Assembly: GCF_001866645.1 (NCBI RefSeq)
Contig: NZ_MLYP01000085.1
Coordinates: 1 to 64,000, forward strand
Direction of reading: 5' to 3'
DNA length: 64,000 bases
From: Streptomyces colonosanans
GTDB taxonomy: Bacteria; Actinomycetota; Actinomycetes; Streptomycetales; Streptomycetaceae
Shown here piece after piece: positions 8,405 to 17,187 of the stretch. Numbering within the stretch: the first letter of the stretch is position 1; the number at the start of each line of letters is the position of its first letter. Position numbers and translations under genes: made by a program. The notes under the pieces were generated by a model. The model saw only the letters and a list, made by a program, of their open reading frames with translations, ran no database searches and had not been told where the DNA came from.

Positions 8405-8940
8405 CGATGGCTCTCCATGGCACGCGACAGCGCATGCATGCCGCGGAAGATATGCGATTTGACCGCACCCGTACTGATACCCATCGCCTCGGCTATCTCC
8501 CTCTCCTTCAGGTCCATCCAGTACCGCAGTACCAGCGCCTCCCGCTGCCGGGTAGGCAGGTTCTTCAGCGCGTCGACCACCTGCCGCTGGTCCTCGTGCA
8601 GCAGCGCGGTCGACTCGGCGGAGGCGATGTGGAACAGCTCCACATCCGCATGGCGCCGCGAGACCTGAAGGCGCCGTATGCGTATCCGCACGAGATTGCA
8701 CACCACGGAACGAAGGTACGCGGGTGCCGCCTCCGGTGCACGAAGTCGGTACCAGCGGCTGTGCAGCACACAGAAAGCCTCGGCGACGACGTCCTCGGCG
8801 TCCTGCTCGGCACCCAATAGCACGGCCAAGCGGACCAGTTGGGCGTGATGGCCATCGAACAGGCGGATCATCGCCGTCTCGCGTTCCACGTCGCGCAGGT
8901 CAACGCCGGGCTCGGTACCGGCCGCAAGGGGCTGCGGCAC
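8401..8940 (-). CDS. ECF RNA polymerase sigma factor, SigE/SigM-like (SigE70)
   Basis: The 179-residue protein has sigma region 2 (FDGHHAQLVRLAVLLGAEQD, AEDVVAEAFCVLHSRW) and region 4 with the helix-turn-helix KEREIAEAMGISTGAVKSHI after LPTRQREALVLRYWMDL. This matches the SigE70 subgroup of Streptomyces ECF factors. It directs RNA polymerase to a small regulon, probably controlled by the overlapping membrane protein. The start at 8940 is the first ATG; a slightly upstream start cannot be excluded. The divergent gene upstream is the broken symporter, separated by a strong hairpin. Confidence 0.85.
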   Translation of the reverse strand: MPQPLAAGTEPGVDLRDVERETAMIRLFDGHHAQLVRLAVLLGAEQDAEDVVAEAFCVLHSRWYRLRAPEAAPAYLRSVVCNLVRIRIRRLQVSRRHADVELFHIASAESTALLHEDQRQVVDALKNLPTRQREALVLRYWMDLKEREIAEAMGISTGAVKSHIFRGMHALSRAMESHR

Positions 8941-8967
8941 ACCGGCGGTTTCCGGCCCGGGCGAGAA

Positions 8968-9000
8968 GCCGGCAGCGCCCTCGGCCAGGGCGCTGCCGGC
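8968..9000. terminator. Perfect hairpin, terminator of the symporter gene
   Basis: A 14-bp perfect stem (GCCGGCAGCGCCCT and complement) with a 5-base loop. It lies downstream of the reverse-strand symporter remnant and just upstream of the sigma-factor start. Confidence 0.7.
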
Positions 9001-9068
9001 GCCTCCGGAAGTGCTCTCGACCGCCGTCGCAGGGCCGCCTGCTCGGTGCCAGGGCTTGTCGGTTCATC

Positions 9069-10197
9069 TCACGACCGCACCCCATCCTTGCGCACGACGT
9101 CGGCCGGCCTCAGTACTCCAGGCAGTCCGCGTGGCACGCCCAGTCGATTCAGCAGCGGGCTCGTCAGCGCCACGATCGCGAGATTGACGGCGAGGCCGAC
9201 CACACCCGCGTAAACCTGGACTTCCACCGGGCCGAACGAGAGCCGTACCAGGGAGGAGAACCCTCCTTGGTTCACCAGCGCCCGACGCAAGCGCCGCGAT
9301 ACCGAACAGTGCGAACAGTCCGAGCATCGCCGTCCAGCCGTGCAGGGTGACGGACGACCGGCGCAGTACGCCGTCTGTGCGGGCGGAGAAGGCCACCAGC
9401 AGGACGTGTGGGAAGGCGAACAGGGCGAGCGCCGAGCCGAGGGCGAGGGAAATGTACGCCGGTGCCAGCGACGGATCCGGCACGAGCGCGACGGCACCGT
9501 CGGTCGCCGCGAACGCGGCGTCGGCACGAGCGAACACGGTCGCTGGTGACCCGAGGCGGGCGAGGACGAGGGAACCGATGGTGAGCGTCGAGCCGATGAC
9601 CAGCACCGCCTTGACGACCGATACGAGTGTCGGCGCGCGCAGCCCGTACCGATAGGTGGAGATGCCGAGCACCGCGAACACGGCAGTGAGCGCCGCGTCG
9701 CCCACCAGCCCGTCCGGCCGGATGCCCAGCACACTGAGCACGGCTCGCAGGCCAAGCAGTTGCAGGGCGATGTACGGCATCGTCGCGAAGATTCCGGTGA
9801 GGGAGACGGCGAGCGCGAGCAACGGCGACCCGTATCGCACCCGCACAAAGTCCGCGATGGTGACGTGCCCGTGGGCTCGCGCCGTCGCTGCCAGACGAGG
9901 CAGGAGAACGAAGGCGATAGCGCAGATGATCACCGTGTAGGGAAGAGCGTAGAAGCCGATGCCGCCGGATGTGAAGACCGCTGCCGGCACGGCCGTGAAC
10001 GTGTACGCGGTGTATATGGCGCCGCCGAGCAAGCACCAGATGAGACCGCCGCCATGCCGGCGGTCGGCCAGGGCCCAGTCCTCGAGGTCCGTGCTGACTC
10101 CGGAGCCGGTCGAGGCGAAGCGGCCACCCCACAGCGCGATCGCCGAGGCGACGAGAAGGACAGCCGCACAGGTGATCACAGGGGCGAGGTTGTTCAT
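9069..10197 (-). pseudogene. Sodium:solute symporter with internal deletion
   Basis: The N-terminal part is a good SSS-family transporter: MNNLAPVITCAAVLLVASAI, then DWALADRRHGGGLIWCLLGG and AYTFTAVPAAVFTSGGIGFY, with about eight membrane segments to MLGLFALFGIAALASG. It then breaks; the C-terminal piece VQVYAGVVGLAVNLAIVALT to VVRKDGVRS-stop lies in another frame, joined near 9290. Family members have about 480-550 residues; this joins about 300 to about 60, so over 100 codons are lost plus a frame change. The start ATG at 10197 follows GGAGGA. DUF3311 proteins usually accompany such symporters, and one lies on the opposite strand at 10.5 kb. Confidence 0.8.
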
Positions 10198-10446
10198 GAC
10201 TCCTCCACGCTCGAAATGACCTGATGTCCGGTCGGCGGAGCGGTGATCCCCAACCCGGAATCGCAGCGAGGAACGCCGTCGGGTGGAAACCGGCCCTGTC
10301 GCGGTAAACCCTCGCGGGCCCATACGCAACTACCGGACGCAGACCCCATGCCGGGAGGCCGTCATCAGGCCGGACAGTCATCAGCGCGGAGAGGAACTCG
10401 CCCCTGACCGTTCATTCCAGCCAAAGAACAGAGCGGTGGCGTCGAG

Positions 10447-10797
10447 GTGTTCACGTCCGATGTGGGCCTACCACCTGCCCAGACAACGTTCGTGACGGGA
10501 AGAGGGGAGGCATCGGCGTGTGTCTGGAAAAAGCCCTTCGAAAACCGGGCATGTGACGGTGACTCAGGCGGTAGAGCTGCAGCACGAGTGGCCGGCCGGC
10601 TCTGCCTGGCGGCTGTGTTCTTCGGGCCATTGCCCGCGCCCCTGTACATGAGGACGGAACCGCGGCTGCTCGGCCGGCCCCTCTTTTACTGGTACCAGTT
10701 CGCATGTGTGCTGCTGGGAGCCGCAGTGTTGCTCGGTGCCTTCGCCCTCCGGCGGCTCGGGAGGAGACGGGCGCGCCCTACGGAAGCGCGGGACTGA
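10447..10797 (+). CDS. DUF3311-like small membrane protein
   Basis: The C-terminal 70 residues fit DUF3311: LAAVFFGPLPAPLYMRTEPR, then LLGRPLFYWYQFACVLLGAA, two membrane segments with the conserved Tyr-x-Arg-x-x-Pro and FYWYQ. DUF3311 proteins normally precede sodium:solute symporters as a small partner subunit. Here the symporter is broken and on the other strand, and the next plus-strand gene is cstA. The N-terminal 47 residues are not family-like; translation may start at the GTG at 10588. Confidence 0.6.
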   Translation: MFTSDVGLPPAQTTFVTGRGEASACVWKKPFENRACDGDSGGRAAARVAGRLCLAAVFFGPLPAPLYMRTEPRLLGRPLFYWYQFACVLLGAAVLLGAFALRRLGRRRARPTEARD

Positions 10798-10904
10798 GAG
10801 AGATTGAACATTTCCTGTCAACCAGTAGTCGGGCCACGGCAACTCCTCCTCGACCCCCACCTCCTGAGACGCCCAAAAGTCGTCCCCGAACATCTGGAGC
10901 AACC

Positions 10905-13052
10905 GTGTCTGTCAACGGCGCCCGCAGCGCGCTCCCCACACCGAAAACGATCCTGATATGGACGGGCGTCGCCTTGGTCGGCGCCATCGCCTGGGGCATG
11001 GTCGCTCTGGCCAGGGGCGAGAAGATCTCCGCCATCTGGCTGGTCGTGGCAGCGCTCGGCTCGTACGCGATCGCCTACCGTTTCTACTCGCGCTTCATCG
11101 CCCGCCGGGTCCTGGAACTCGACGACCGCCGGGCCACACCCGCCGAGCGCCTCGAGGACGGAATCGACTACCAGCCCACCGACCGACGCGTGCTGTTCGG
11201 CCATCACTTCGCCGCCATCGCGGGCGCCGGGCCGCTCGTCGGGCCCGTCATGGCGGCGCAGATGGGTTACCTTCCGGGCACCATCTGGATCGTGGTCGGC
11301 GTGATATTCGCCGGAGCCGTCCAGGACATGGTGGTGCTCTTCATCTCCATGCGGCGGGACGGGAAGAGCCTCGGTCAGATGGCCCGCGACGAGATCGGCC
11401 GGGTGGGCGGCACCGCGGCGCTGATAGCCGTCCTAGCCATCATGATCATCATATTGGCCGTGTTGGCCCTTGTGGTCGTCAACGCGTTGGCGGCATCGCC
11501 CTGGGGCACCTTCTCGGTGACGATGACCATCCCCATCGCCCTGTTCATGGGCTTCTACCTGCGCTACCTGAGGCCCGGCCGGGTCATCGAGTCCAGCCTC
11601 ATCGGTGTCGCCCTCCTGCTGTTCGCGATCGCCGGCGGCGGATGGGTCGAGAACTCCTCCTGGGCGGAGACGTTCACCTGGGCGCCGACCACCCTGGTCT
11701 TCTGCCTCGTCGGCTACGGCTTCGTCGCCTCGGTGCTGCCGGTGTGGATGCTGCTGGCGCCGCGTGACTATCTGTCGACCTTTATGAAGATCGGCACGAT
11801 CGTGCTGCTCGCGGTCGGCGTCGTGGTCACCGCGCCCATGCTGAAGAACGACGCCGTGAGCCCGTTCGCCTCCTCGGGTACCGGGCCGGTCTTCGCCGGG
11901 GCGCTGTTCCCGTTCCTGTTCATCACGATCGCCTGCGGTGCCCTGTCCGGCTTCCATGCGCTCGTGTCCTCCGGCACCACCCCCAAGCTCATCCAGAAGG
12001 AATCGCAGGTCCGGCTCATCGGCTACGGCGCAATGCTCATGGAGTCGTTCGTCGCCGTGATGGCACTCGTCGCGGCCTCCGTGCTCGACCCCGGCCTGTA
12101 CTACGCGATGAACGCCCCGGCAGGATTGCTCGGCACCACGGTGGAAAGCGCCTCCCAGGCGGTCGCGCACCTCGGCTTCACCATCAGCCCGGGCGACCTG
12201 GCGGCGGCCGCCCACTCGGTCGAGGAGCAGAGCCTGATCGCCCGCACCGGCGGTGCGCCCACCCTCGCGTTCGGCATGGCGGAGATCTTCTCCGGAGTGT
12301 TCGGTGGGCACGCCATGAAGGCGTTCTGGTACCACTTCGCGATCATGTTCGAGGCGCTGTTCATCCTCACCACGGTGGACGCCGGCACCCGGGTCGGCCG
12401 CTTCATGCTCCAGGACATGCTCGGCAACGTCTGGAAGCCGATCGGCCGGGTCACCTGGAAGCCGGGCATCTGGATCACCAGCGCCGTCATCGTCGGCCTG
12501 TGGGGCTACTTCCTCTACGTCGGTGCCACGGACCCGCTCGGCGGGATCAACCAGCTCTTCCCGCTGTTCGGCATCGCCAACCAACTGCTCGCGGCCATCG
12601 CGCTGACCGTGGGTACGACCCTGCTCATCAAGGCCGGAAAACTGCGCTGGGCGTGGGTCACGGGCATCCCGCTGGTGTGGGACGTGTCCGTCACGTTCAC
12701 CGCCGGCTGGCAGAAGATCTTCGACAGCAACCCGAAGATCGGCTTCTTCGCTCAGCGTCAGCTGTACGCGGACGCACTCGACGACGGGAAGATCCTCGCC
12801 CCGGCGAAGTCGCTCGACGACATGAAGACGGTGGTGCTCAACTCCACAGTGGACGGCGTCATCATGGCCGTCTTCCTCGTGCTGGTCACGTTCGTGATCG
12901 GCCACGCAGCCGTGATCTGTGTCCGGGCCGTACGGTCCGTGCAGCCGCTGCCGACGGCGGAGACCCCGTACGTGGAGTCCACGATCATCGTCCCGGCGGC
13001 CCGCTCCAAGGCGCTGGTCGGCGCGTCCACGAGCCAGGCCGAGCGGGAATGA
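10905..13052 (+). CDS. cstA: Carbon starvation protein CstA family transporter
   Basis: The 715-residue polytopic protein carries CstA signatures: VLFGHHFAAIAGAGPLVGPV, then MAAQMGYLPGTIWIVVGVIF, the extended SGFHALVSSGTTPK, GGHAMKAFWYHFAIMFEALF and VDAGTRVGRFMLQD. CstA/BtsT proteins take up pyruvate or peptides across the plasma membrane when carbon is short. GTG at 10905 is five bases after a GGAG site; upstream in-frame codons overlap the DUF3311 gene and are not family-like. The stop overlaps the start of the next gene by ATGA, the classical cstA-ybdD arrangement. Confidence 0.92.
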   Translation: MSVNGARSALPTPKTILIWTGVALVGAIAWGMVALARGEKISAIWLVVAALGSYAIAYRFYSRFIARRVLELDDRRATPAERLEDGIDYQPTDRRVLFGHHFAAIAGAGPLVGPVMAAQMGYLPGTIWIVVGVIFAGAVQDMVVLFISMRRDGKSLGQMARDEIGRVGGTAALIAVLAIMIIILAVLALVVVNALAASPWGTFSVTMTIPIALFMGFYLRYLRPGRVIESSLIGVALLLFAIAGGGWVENSSWAETFTWAPTTLVFCLVGYGFVASVLPVWMLLAPRDYLSTFMKIGTIVLLAVGVVVTAPMLKNDAVSPFASSGTGPVFAGALFPFLFITIACGALSGFHALVSSGTTPKLIQKESQVRLIGYGAMLMESFVAVMALVAASVLDPGLYYAMNAPAGLLGTTVESASQAVAHLGFTISPGDLAAAAHSVEEQSLIARTGGAPTLAFGMAEIFSGVFGGHAMKAFWYHFAIMFEALFILTTVDAGTRVGRFMLQDMLGNVWKPIGRVTWKPGIWITSAVIVGLWGYFLYVGATDPLGGINQLFPLFGIANQLLAAIALTVGTTLLIKAGKLRWAWVTGIPLVWDVSVTFTAGWQKIFDSNPKIGFFAQRQLYADALDDGKILAPAKSLDDMKTVVLNSTVDGVIMAVFLVLVTFVIGHAAVICVRAVRSVQPLPTAETPYVESTIIVPAARSKALVGASTSQAERE

Positions 13053-13270
13053 GGGCGCAAAGCAGAGCGGCCACGCTCCTCGGCCCCCTGACCCGGCTGC
13101 TACGGGGCGTCCGCTGGTACTTTTGGGAGATCTCGGGCACGGCGGACTACGAACGCCACTGCCGACGGCACGAGGAGCAACATCCCGGCGAACCGGTGCC
13201 GACCCGGCGGGACTACGAACGCCACCGCTCCCGCCACCGCGAAGCCAACCCCCAGAGCCGCTGCTGCTGA
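13049..13270 (+). CDS. ybdD: YbdD/YjiX family small protein
   Basis: A 73-residue basic protein: RWYFWEISGTADYERHCRRH, then PTRRDYERHRSRHREANPQS. The Y-x-x-H..H and DYERH motifs match the YbdD/YjiX (DUF466) family that accompanies CstA transporters; E. coli YbdD/YjiX are required for full pyruvate transporter activity. Its ATG overlaps the cstA stop by four bases, so translation is coupled. A terminator hairpin follows 13 bases after its stop. Confidence 0.9.
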   Translation: MRAQSRAATLLGPLTRLLRGVRWYFWEISGTADYERHCRRHEEQHPGEPVPTRRDYERHRSRHREANPQSRCC

Positions 13271-13282
13271 CGGAACCCTGGA

Positions 13283-13321
13283 GCCCCCGGGGCAAGGGCA
13301 TACCGACCCTGCCCCGGGGGC
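13283..13321 (+). terminator. Terminator of cstA-ybdD
   Basis: GCCCCCGGGGCAAGGG pairs with CCCTGCCCCGGGGGC with one bulged A, around an 8-base loop, just after the ybdD stop. Confidence 0.8.
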
Positions 13322-13387
13322 GCTTCCGCCGGCCAACTGCAGTGGCCCGCTTCCGAACCGGGCCCAGCCGCGGCGGGCCGTCTTCGA

Positions 13388-13726
13388 TCAGACGGTCGGG
13401 TCGGGCAGGATCTCGCGGACCTCTTGCGCACAGCGGCACGCGGCAGCGAGCTTGGCAGCCCACTCCAGCGCGTCCTCGCGTGAGGGCACATCGATGACCG
13501 CAAACCCGCCGAGCACCGCCTTGGTCTCCGGGTACGGGCCGTTGGTGACGGTCCCGTCGATGGCCACGACGCTCGCCTGCTGCCTTTCCAGTCCACCACC
13601 GAAGACCCACACAGCGGCGTCCTGAGCCTCACGCACCACCTTGAGTGAGGCCTCGGCCACCTCGGGCAACTCCTCCTCGGGGAAAGTCATCGCGCCGTCA
13701 TCAAACGAGATCAGGTACCGCGTCAT
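13388..13726 (-). CDS. YciI-related (DGPF-domain) protein
   Basis: A 112-residue protein with the YCII/DGPF ferredoxin-like fold: MTRYLISFDDGAMTFPEEEL, then AAVWVFGGGLERQQASVVAI, DGTVTNGPYPETKAVLGGFA and the DVPSREDALEWAAKLAAACR helix. YciI-like proteins of this group are small cytosolic dimers, often encoded near ECF sigma factors in Streptomyces; the catalytic role is not established. Length is typical and the ATG at 13726 is the natural start. Confidence 0.85.
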   Translation of the reverse strand: MTRYLISFDDGAMTFPEEELPEVAEASLKVVREAQDAAVWVFGGGLERQQASVVAIDGTVTNGPYPETKAVLGGFAVIDVPSREDALEWAAKLAAACRCAQEVREILPDPTV

Positions 13727-13770
13727 ACATGGCTCCCTTGGCCGTTGGCCGCCTTCGGCCGCCTTCCACC

Positions 13771-13965
13771 CTACGACGAAAGCCTCCCTTCGCCAGGTCC
13801 CTCCCGGGCCACCGCCGCGAACTGCTCGGTCTCATCGATCCGGCTGCGCATCCACAGCCCTGCGATGCCCAGCAGCCCACACAGTCCGAACGCGATCCGC
13901 CACCCGTACGCGGCTAGCTGCTGATCGTTGAGCACGGTCGTGATGACCGCTGCGGTGGCCGCCGG
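13771..13965 (-). pseudogene. Fragment of an MHS-type MFS transporter
   Basis: The reverse strand reads VITTVLNDQQLAAYGWRIAF, then GLCGLLGIAGLWMRSRIDET. The W-R-I-x-F..L..G..G-L-x-x-R segment ending in a charged E-T is the TM5-6 region of metabolite:H+ symporters (ProP/ShiA-like). Nothing recognisable continues on either side. Confidence 0.6.
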
Positions 13966-14071
13966 TCTGCCACCATCTGCATGACCAAGTCGCCGACCGC
14001 TGCACACCGCACCATGGGCCACGCTGTCAGGAGGCCACCGAACCGGTGCTGTAGCCGTGGTACTTGACGGG

Positions 14072-14368
14072 TCAGCAGCGGCGCACGTAGCAGACGTAGG
14101 TCAGGACCAGGACGAGCGGGCCCCACAGCATCCCGGGGGCGTTGCACACACGGGCCAGTACTTCCCAGCCACCACCGCTGAACCCGGCCGAGCCACCCAC
14201 ACCGAACCAGCTCAGCAGCACGGGCGCCCAGAACGCGGTCGCGCCAAGGCCGCCGACGGCTGCGGGGACGATCGCCGCCCAGGGAGCGATCCGCCTCCCG
14301 CCGACTTCGGGCTGACCCGCCGGGTGGGCCAGGGCGCCTTCGCCAGCCGTGTGCAACACGCGCTGCAC
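14072..14368 (-). CDS. Hypothetical small membrane protein
   Basis: A 98-residue frame from a GTG. Residues about 29-55 (APWAAIVPAAVGGLGATAFW) and 75-95 (GMLWGPLVLVLTYVCYVRRC) form two hydrophobic segments joined by a Gly-rich loop (VGGSAGFSGGGW). The C-terminus is protein-like, but the first 25 residues and the start are uncertain. No family recognised. It may be the 3' part of a longer decayed gene. Confidence 0.4.
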   Translation of the reverse strand: MQRVLHTAGEGALAHPAGQPEVGGRRIAPWAAIVPAAVGGLGATAFWAPVLLSWFGVGGSAGFSGGGWEVLARVCNAPGMLWGPLVLVLTYVCYVRRC

Positions 14369-14682
14369 GGTCGACCGTGGCCGCCCGCCGCCCGCCGCGC
14401 GTCACGAGGGACGGCGCCAACCCCGGAGGCCGGAGATGCGGTGCCCGGTCAGGGAGTTCGGGTCCCGAATTACCCGCCTTCACAGTCACGCCCGAGGCGG
14501 CGTAGAGGCGTCTCGCCTCACATTCCGACGGGGTGTCTTGTCGTACTGACGAGACGAACACATCGCTCAGCGAGCAGGAGGCGCGGGCAGCACCATGACC
14601 CGCTTCTTCGTGCCCGGTGATCGCGCCGGACGGCAGCGTCTGCTCGCTATGACCTGACATGCATGATCAGCCTGGAGGCACC

Positions 14683-15312
14683 ATGACTATCCCGGTTCCG
14701 GCAACACTGTTCATCGAACCGGCGCCCGCCGAGCGCCTGGAGCGAGTGGCCGGCGCGCTGCGGGAAAAAAATTTCGCCGTCGAGATCCTCGATGACGCCG
14801 CCGCCGCGCGGGCCCGCATCAAGGACCTGATTCCCGAGGGAACCACTGTGTTCACCGGGGCCAGCGAGACCCTCCGCCTGTCCGGTATCGATGCGGACAT
14901 CAACAGCAGCGGGCGATACGACTCCGTCAAGGCACGCAGCTCGTCCATGGACCGCGCCACCCAATTGACCGAGATCTGGCGGATGCTCGCTTGCCCCGAC
15001 GTCATGGTGGGCAGCGTCGCCGCGGTCACCGAGACCGGCTCCCTTGTGGCCGCCTCGGCCAGCGGAAGCCAGCTGGCCGGCTACGCGGGCGCCGCGCCCC
15101 GCGTGATCTGGGTCGTCGGAGCGCAGAAGGTGGTGCCCGACCTGAGCACCGCGCTGCAACGCATCGAAGACCACTGCGTCCCGCTGGAAAACGAGCGCTG
15201 CATGAAGGCCTACGGGGTGCCCAGTTCCCTCAACCGCATGCTCATCCTCAACGCAGAACCCCACCCGGGGCGCGGCACCGTTCTGCTGCTTCGCGAAGCC
15301 ATCGGATTCTGA
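14683..15312 (+). CDS. LUD (LutC/YkgG-like) domain protein
   Basis: A 209-residue LUD-domain protein: RARIKDLIPEGTTVFTGASE, then ACPDVMVGSVAAVTETGSLV (the E-T-G-S loop typical of the family), and APRVIWVVGAQKVVPDLSTA. In LutABC the LUD protein takes part in lactate oxidation, but stand-alone single-domain members like this are common in actinobacteria with unknown partners; no LutA/LutB is nearby. ATG at 14683 follows GGAGG closely and is preferred over the ATG at 14659. Confidence 0.85.
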   Translation: MTIPVPATLFIEPAPAERLERVAGALREKNFAVEILDDAAAARARIKDLIPEGTTVFTGASETLRLSGIDADINSSGRYDSVKARSSSMDRATQLTEIWRMLACPDVMVGSVAAVTETGSLVAASASGSQLAGYAGAAPRVIWVVGAQKVVPDLSTALQRIEDHCVPLENERCMKAYGVPSSLNRMLILNAEPHPGRGTVLLLREAIGF

Positions 15313-15320
15313 CACCACCA

Positions 15321-15347
15321 GGAGCCGGCTGCGCGGCAGCTGGCTCC
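15321..15347 (+). terminator. Terminator after the LUD gene
   Basis: GGAGCC..GCTG pairs with GCAGC..GGCTCC around CGCG, nine bases after the LUD stop and followed by CCTTC. Confidence 0.7.
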
Positions 15348-15546
15348 CCTTCAACGAGGAACAACTCTCCGCGATCACCTCATGATCAGCCTGACCGACT
15401 TCTTCAACCGCATCAACACCACGATCAAGGAACCGGCCGGCGCCACCTGGCGACCCGCCCGCCCTAACGTTCACGCGCGTCCGAGAGCCGCGACGCGAAG
15501 GCGGGGGGTCCTACCAGTACGGGCGTTCGGAGCGGACGAGGACCGA

Positions 15547-15771
15547 CTACACCTCGCCGGTGGCGAACAGTTCCAGGTGCCCGCACTCAGGGCAGCGGTA
15601 CGCCTCTATCTGCCGCCGGGGCCGGCCCATCCGCTTGGCGCCCCCTAAGATCCCCCGCTCCAACGCGCCCTCGATCCAGCGCGCGTACCCGCGCGAGTGG
15701 TCGCCGGCGTCCTCGATGAAACCCTCCATCAGACCGACGGTGCCGCAGTGGGTGCACGTGTAGTCGTTCAT
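15547..15771 (-). CDS. Small zinc-ribbon protein
   Basis: A 74-residue protein with two CxxC knuckles: YTCTHCGTVG (C5, C8) near the start and YRCPECGHLELFA near the end, separated by a helix-rich stretch (SRGYARWIEGALERG, then GGAKRMGRPRRQIEAY). This is a treble-clef-like zinc ribbon. Length and knuckle spacing look intact and the ATG at 15771 is the natural start. The partner or nucleic acid it binds is unknown. Confidence 0.75.
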   Translation of the reverse strand: MNDYTCTHCGTVGLMEGFIEDAGDHSRGYARWIEGALERGILGGAKRMGRPRRQIEAYRCPECGHLELFATGEV

Positions 15772-15853
15772 CCCGCGAGTGTAGGAGACGGCCCTCGGCG
15801 TCGGCGCCTGCCATCGCTCCGCGACCGCGCGCCGACGCCGGACCGGAGCGCGC

Positions 15854-16165
15854 TCAGCTTGCCCGGCCGGGCAAGCCCTTCGGCTCCGTGCTGTCGCCCA
15901 TCACCACGACGGGGTGGAGCCTGGGATCGAGGGTGCGCAGCAGGTACTCCATGTCCGCCTTGGACTGGCCGACACACGCCGACGTGCCGCTGCCGTGATC
16001 CATGTGCAGCCAGATGCTGCCGCCCCCCGACTGCCCTTGCGGACGGGCCGGGTTGTTCGGCGCGGTGCCCTGACGCGGTTGTAGTCGATGGCGATGACGT
16101 AGTCGAAGTCGTGCCAGTAGGACTTCTTCCAGCCGGCGCCAGGACTCCGACGGGGGCAAGATCTG
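15854..16165 (-). pseudogene. L,D-transpeptidase (YkuD) catalytic remnant, frameshifted
   Basis: The reverse strand carries AGWKKSYWHDFDYVIAIDYN in one frame, then APNNPARPQGQSGGGSIWLH, MDHGSGTSACVGQSKADMEY and LHPVVVMGDST in another, switching near 16070. The H-x-x-H-G-x-G-T-S-A-C-V motif contains the catalytic Cys of YkuD-fold transpeptidases (HGT..GCVS type). These secreted enzymes crosslink peptidoglycan. The signal peptide and N-terminal part are missing, so this is a pseudogene apart from the indel. Confidence 0.7.
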
Positions 16166-16403
16166 CTGTGCCATGGAGCTCATCCTGCCCCAGGCGGATC
16201 ACGGCCCTACCGTCCGATGGTGCGAGGGCAGCCGGCAGTTTGCTGTTCCGCGCGGGCTCGGGTGGTCGCAGGGCGGTAGACACCTCACGGTGCCAAGCGG
16301 TCAAGTCGAGAGCCGTGGGTGCCTGTGTAGCCTCCCTGCTTGTTCGAATTGAGGGGGCGGGCTTGGGATCCAACTTCCAGAGGGCTCCTGGTGGGGAGGA
16401 CGG

Positions 16404-16865
16404 CTAGTCCAGCCATGTTCCGTCGCGCATGATGACTCTGCCGCGTAGTTCCGGCGTACCGCGCCAAGCGCGCACAGTCTTCGGCACCACGCGCATATAC
16501 AGGAAGGATCCCTCCTCCGTACGCGGGTCCCAGCCGAACTTGTCGGCGAATGCCTCCGCTGCATCGTTGGGCACCCCTTGGTCCGGGAAGCACTCCGCCT
16601 CACCCTGGAGAAGCACCACATCGAAGGTGTCCGGCAGTCCCAGGCGCACGCGCGGCTCTCTACGGACGTTCCGCGCAGTCACAGAGGTGGCGCTCGTGCA
16701 CATCCACACCGCTCGCCCATCCCACAAGAACCACAGAGGCACCTGATGCGGCCCGTAATCGGGATGAGCCGTCGATACCCATACATCCCTCTCGGTGACA
16801 AGCCGTTCAAGAGTGTCGCGCCTGCGTTCCGTCGCCTGGCGGCGAACGATCTCCGTGTTCTGCAT
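16404..16865 (-). CDS. PPOX-class F420/FMN-binding protein
   Basis: The 153-residue protein has the pyridoxamine-phosphate-oxidase-like split barrel: LVTERDVWVSTAHPDYGPHQ, VPLWFLWDGRAVWMCTSATS (cofactor-phosphate loop), TARNVRREPRVRLGLPDTFD, VVLLQGEAECF and a closing RAWRGTPELRGRVIMRDGTW. Actinobacterial members of this size bind F420 or FMN and reduce small molecules; the precise substrate cannot be read. The ATG at 16865 starts the conserved N-terminal helix. Flanked by remnants on both sides. Confidence 0.85.
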   Translation of the reverse strand: MQNTEIVRRQATERRRDTLERLVTERDVWVSTAHPDYGPHQVPLWFLWDGRAVWMCTSATSVTARNVRREPRVRLGLPDTFDVVLLQGEAECFPDQGVPNDAAEAFADKFGWDPRTEEGSFLYMRVVPKTVRAWRGTPELRGRVIMRDGTWLD

Positions 16866-17187
16866 GAGTGTCGACCCTAGCCAGCATGCTCGATGCGCAC
16901 ATGAGGCCCGGGACCTACTGCCAGAGGCCTATGACTTCCTCAGCCCCACGGGCTTGGGGACGGTCGACCGGGGTGCTCAGGTGGCCAACTCAAACGCTCA
17001 GCCACACGTATTCGGCGGGCCGCCGCAGAAGCGCTCCGGCGGCGGCCCGCTCCCTTCCGCGCCACGAACGCGCGGCCGAAGACGACCACGTCCTGCCGGC
17101 CCCGGCGCAGTGCCCGCCGACCGCTCGCCCGACGCCTCGCGAGCCAGTCGACGGGGCGGCGTCAATCGTCGTCACGGTTTCACTGGG
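16866..17187. other. Gap with a terminator-like hairpin
   Basis: No gene seen. Bases 17015-17050 form a hairpin (GCGGGCCGCCG with CGGCGGCCCGC, 14-base loop) downstream of the reverse-strand remnant that ends at 17188, so it is probably that gene's terminator. Confidence 0.45.

Noticed and set aside
11433..13610. A 725-codon open frame on the reverse strand
   Set aside because: Entirely antisense to cstA-ybdD and rich in Arg/Gly/His/Asp without domains; a GC-codon artefact.
15382..15480. Short plus-strand start MISLTDFFNRINTTIKEPAG
   Set aside because: Plausible first 25 residues but the frame turns to Arg/Pro noise at once, and there is no homology I recognise.
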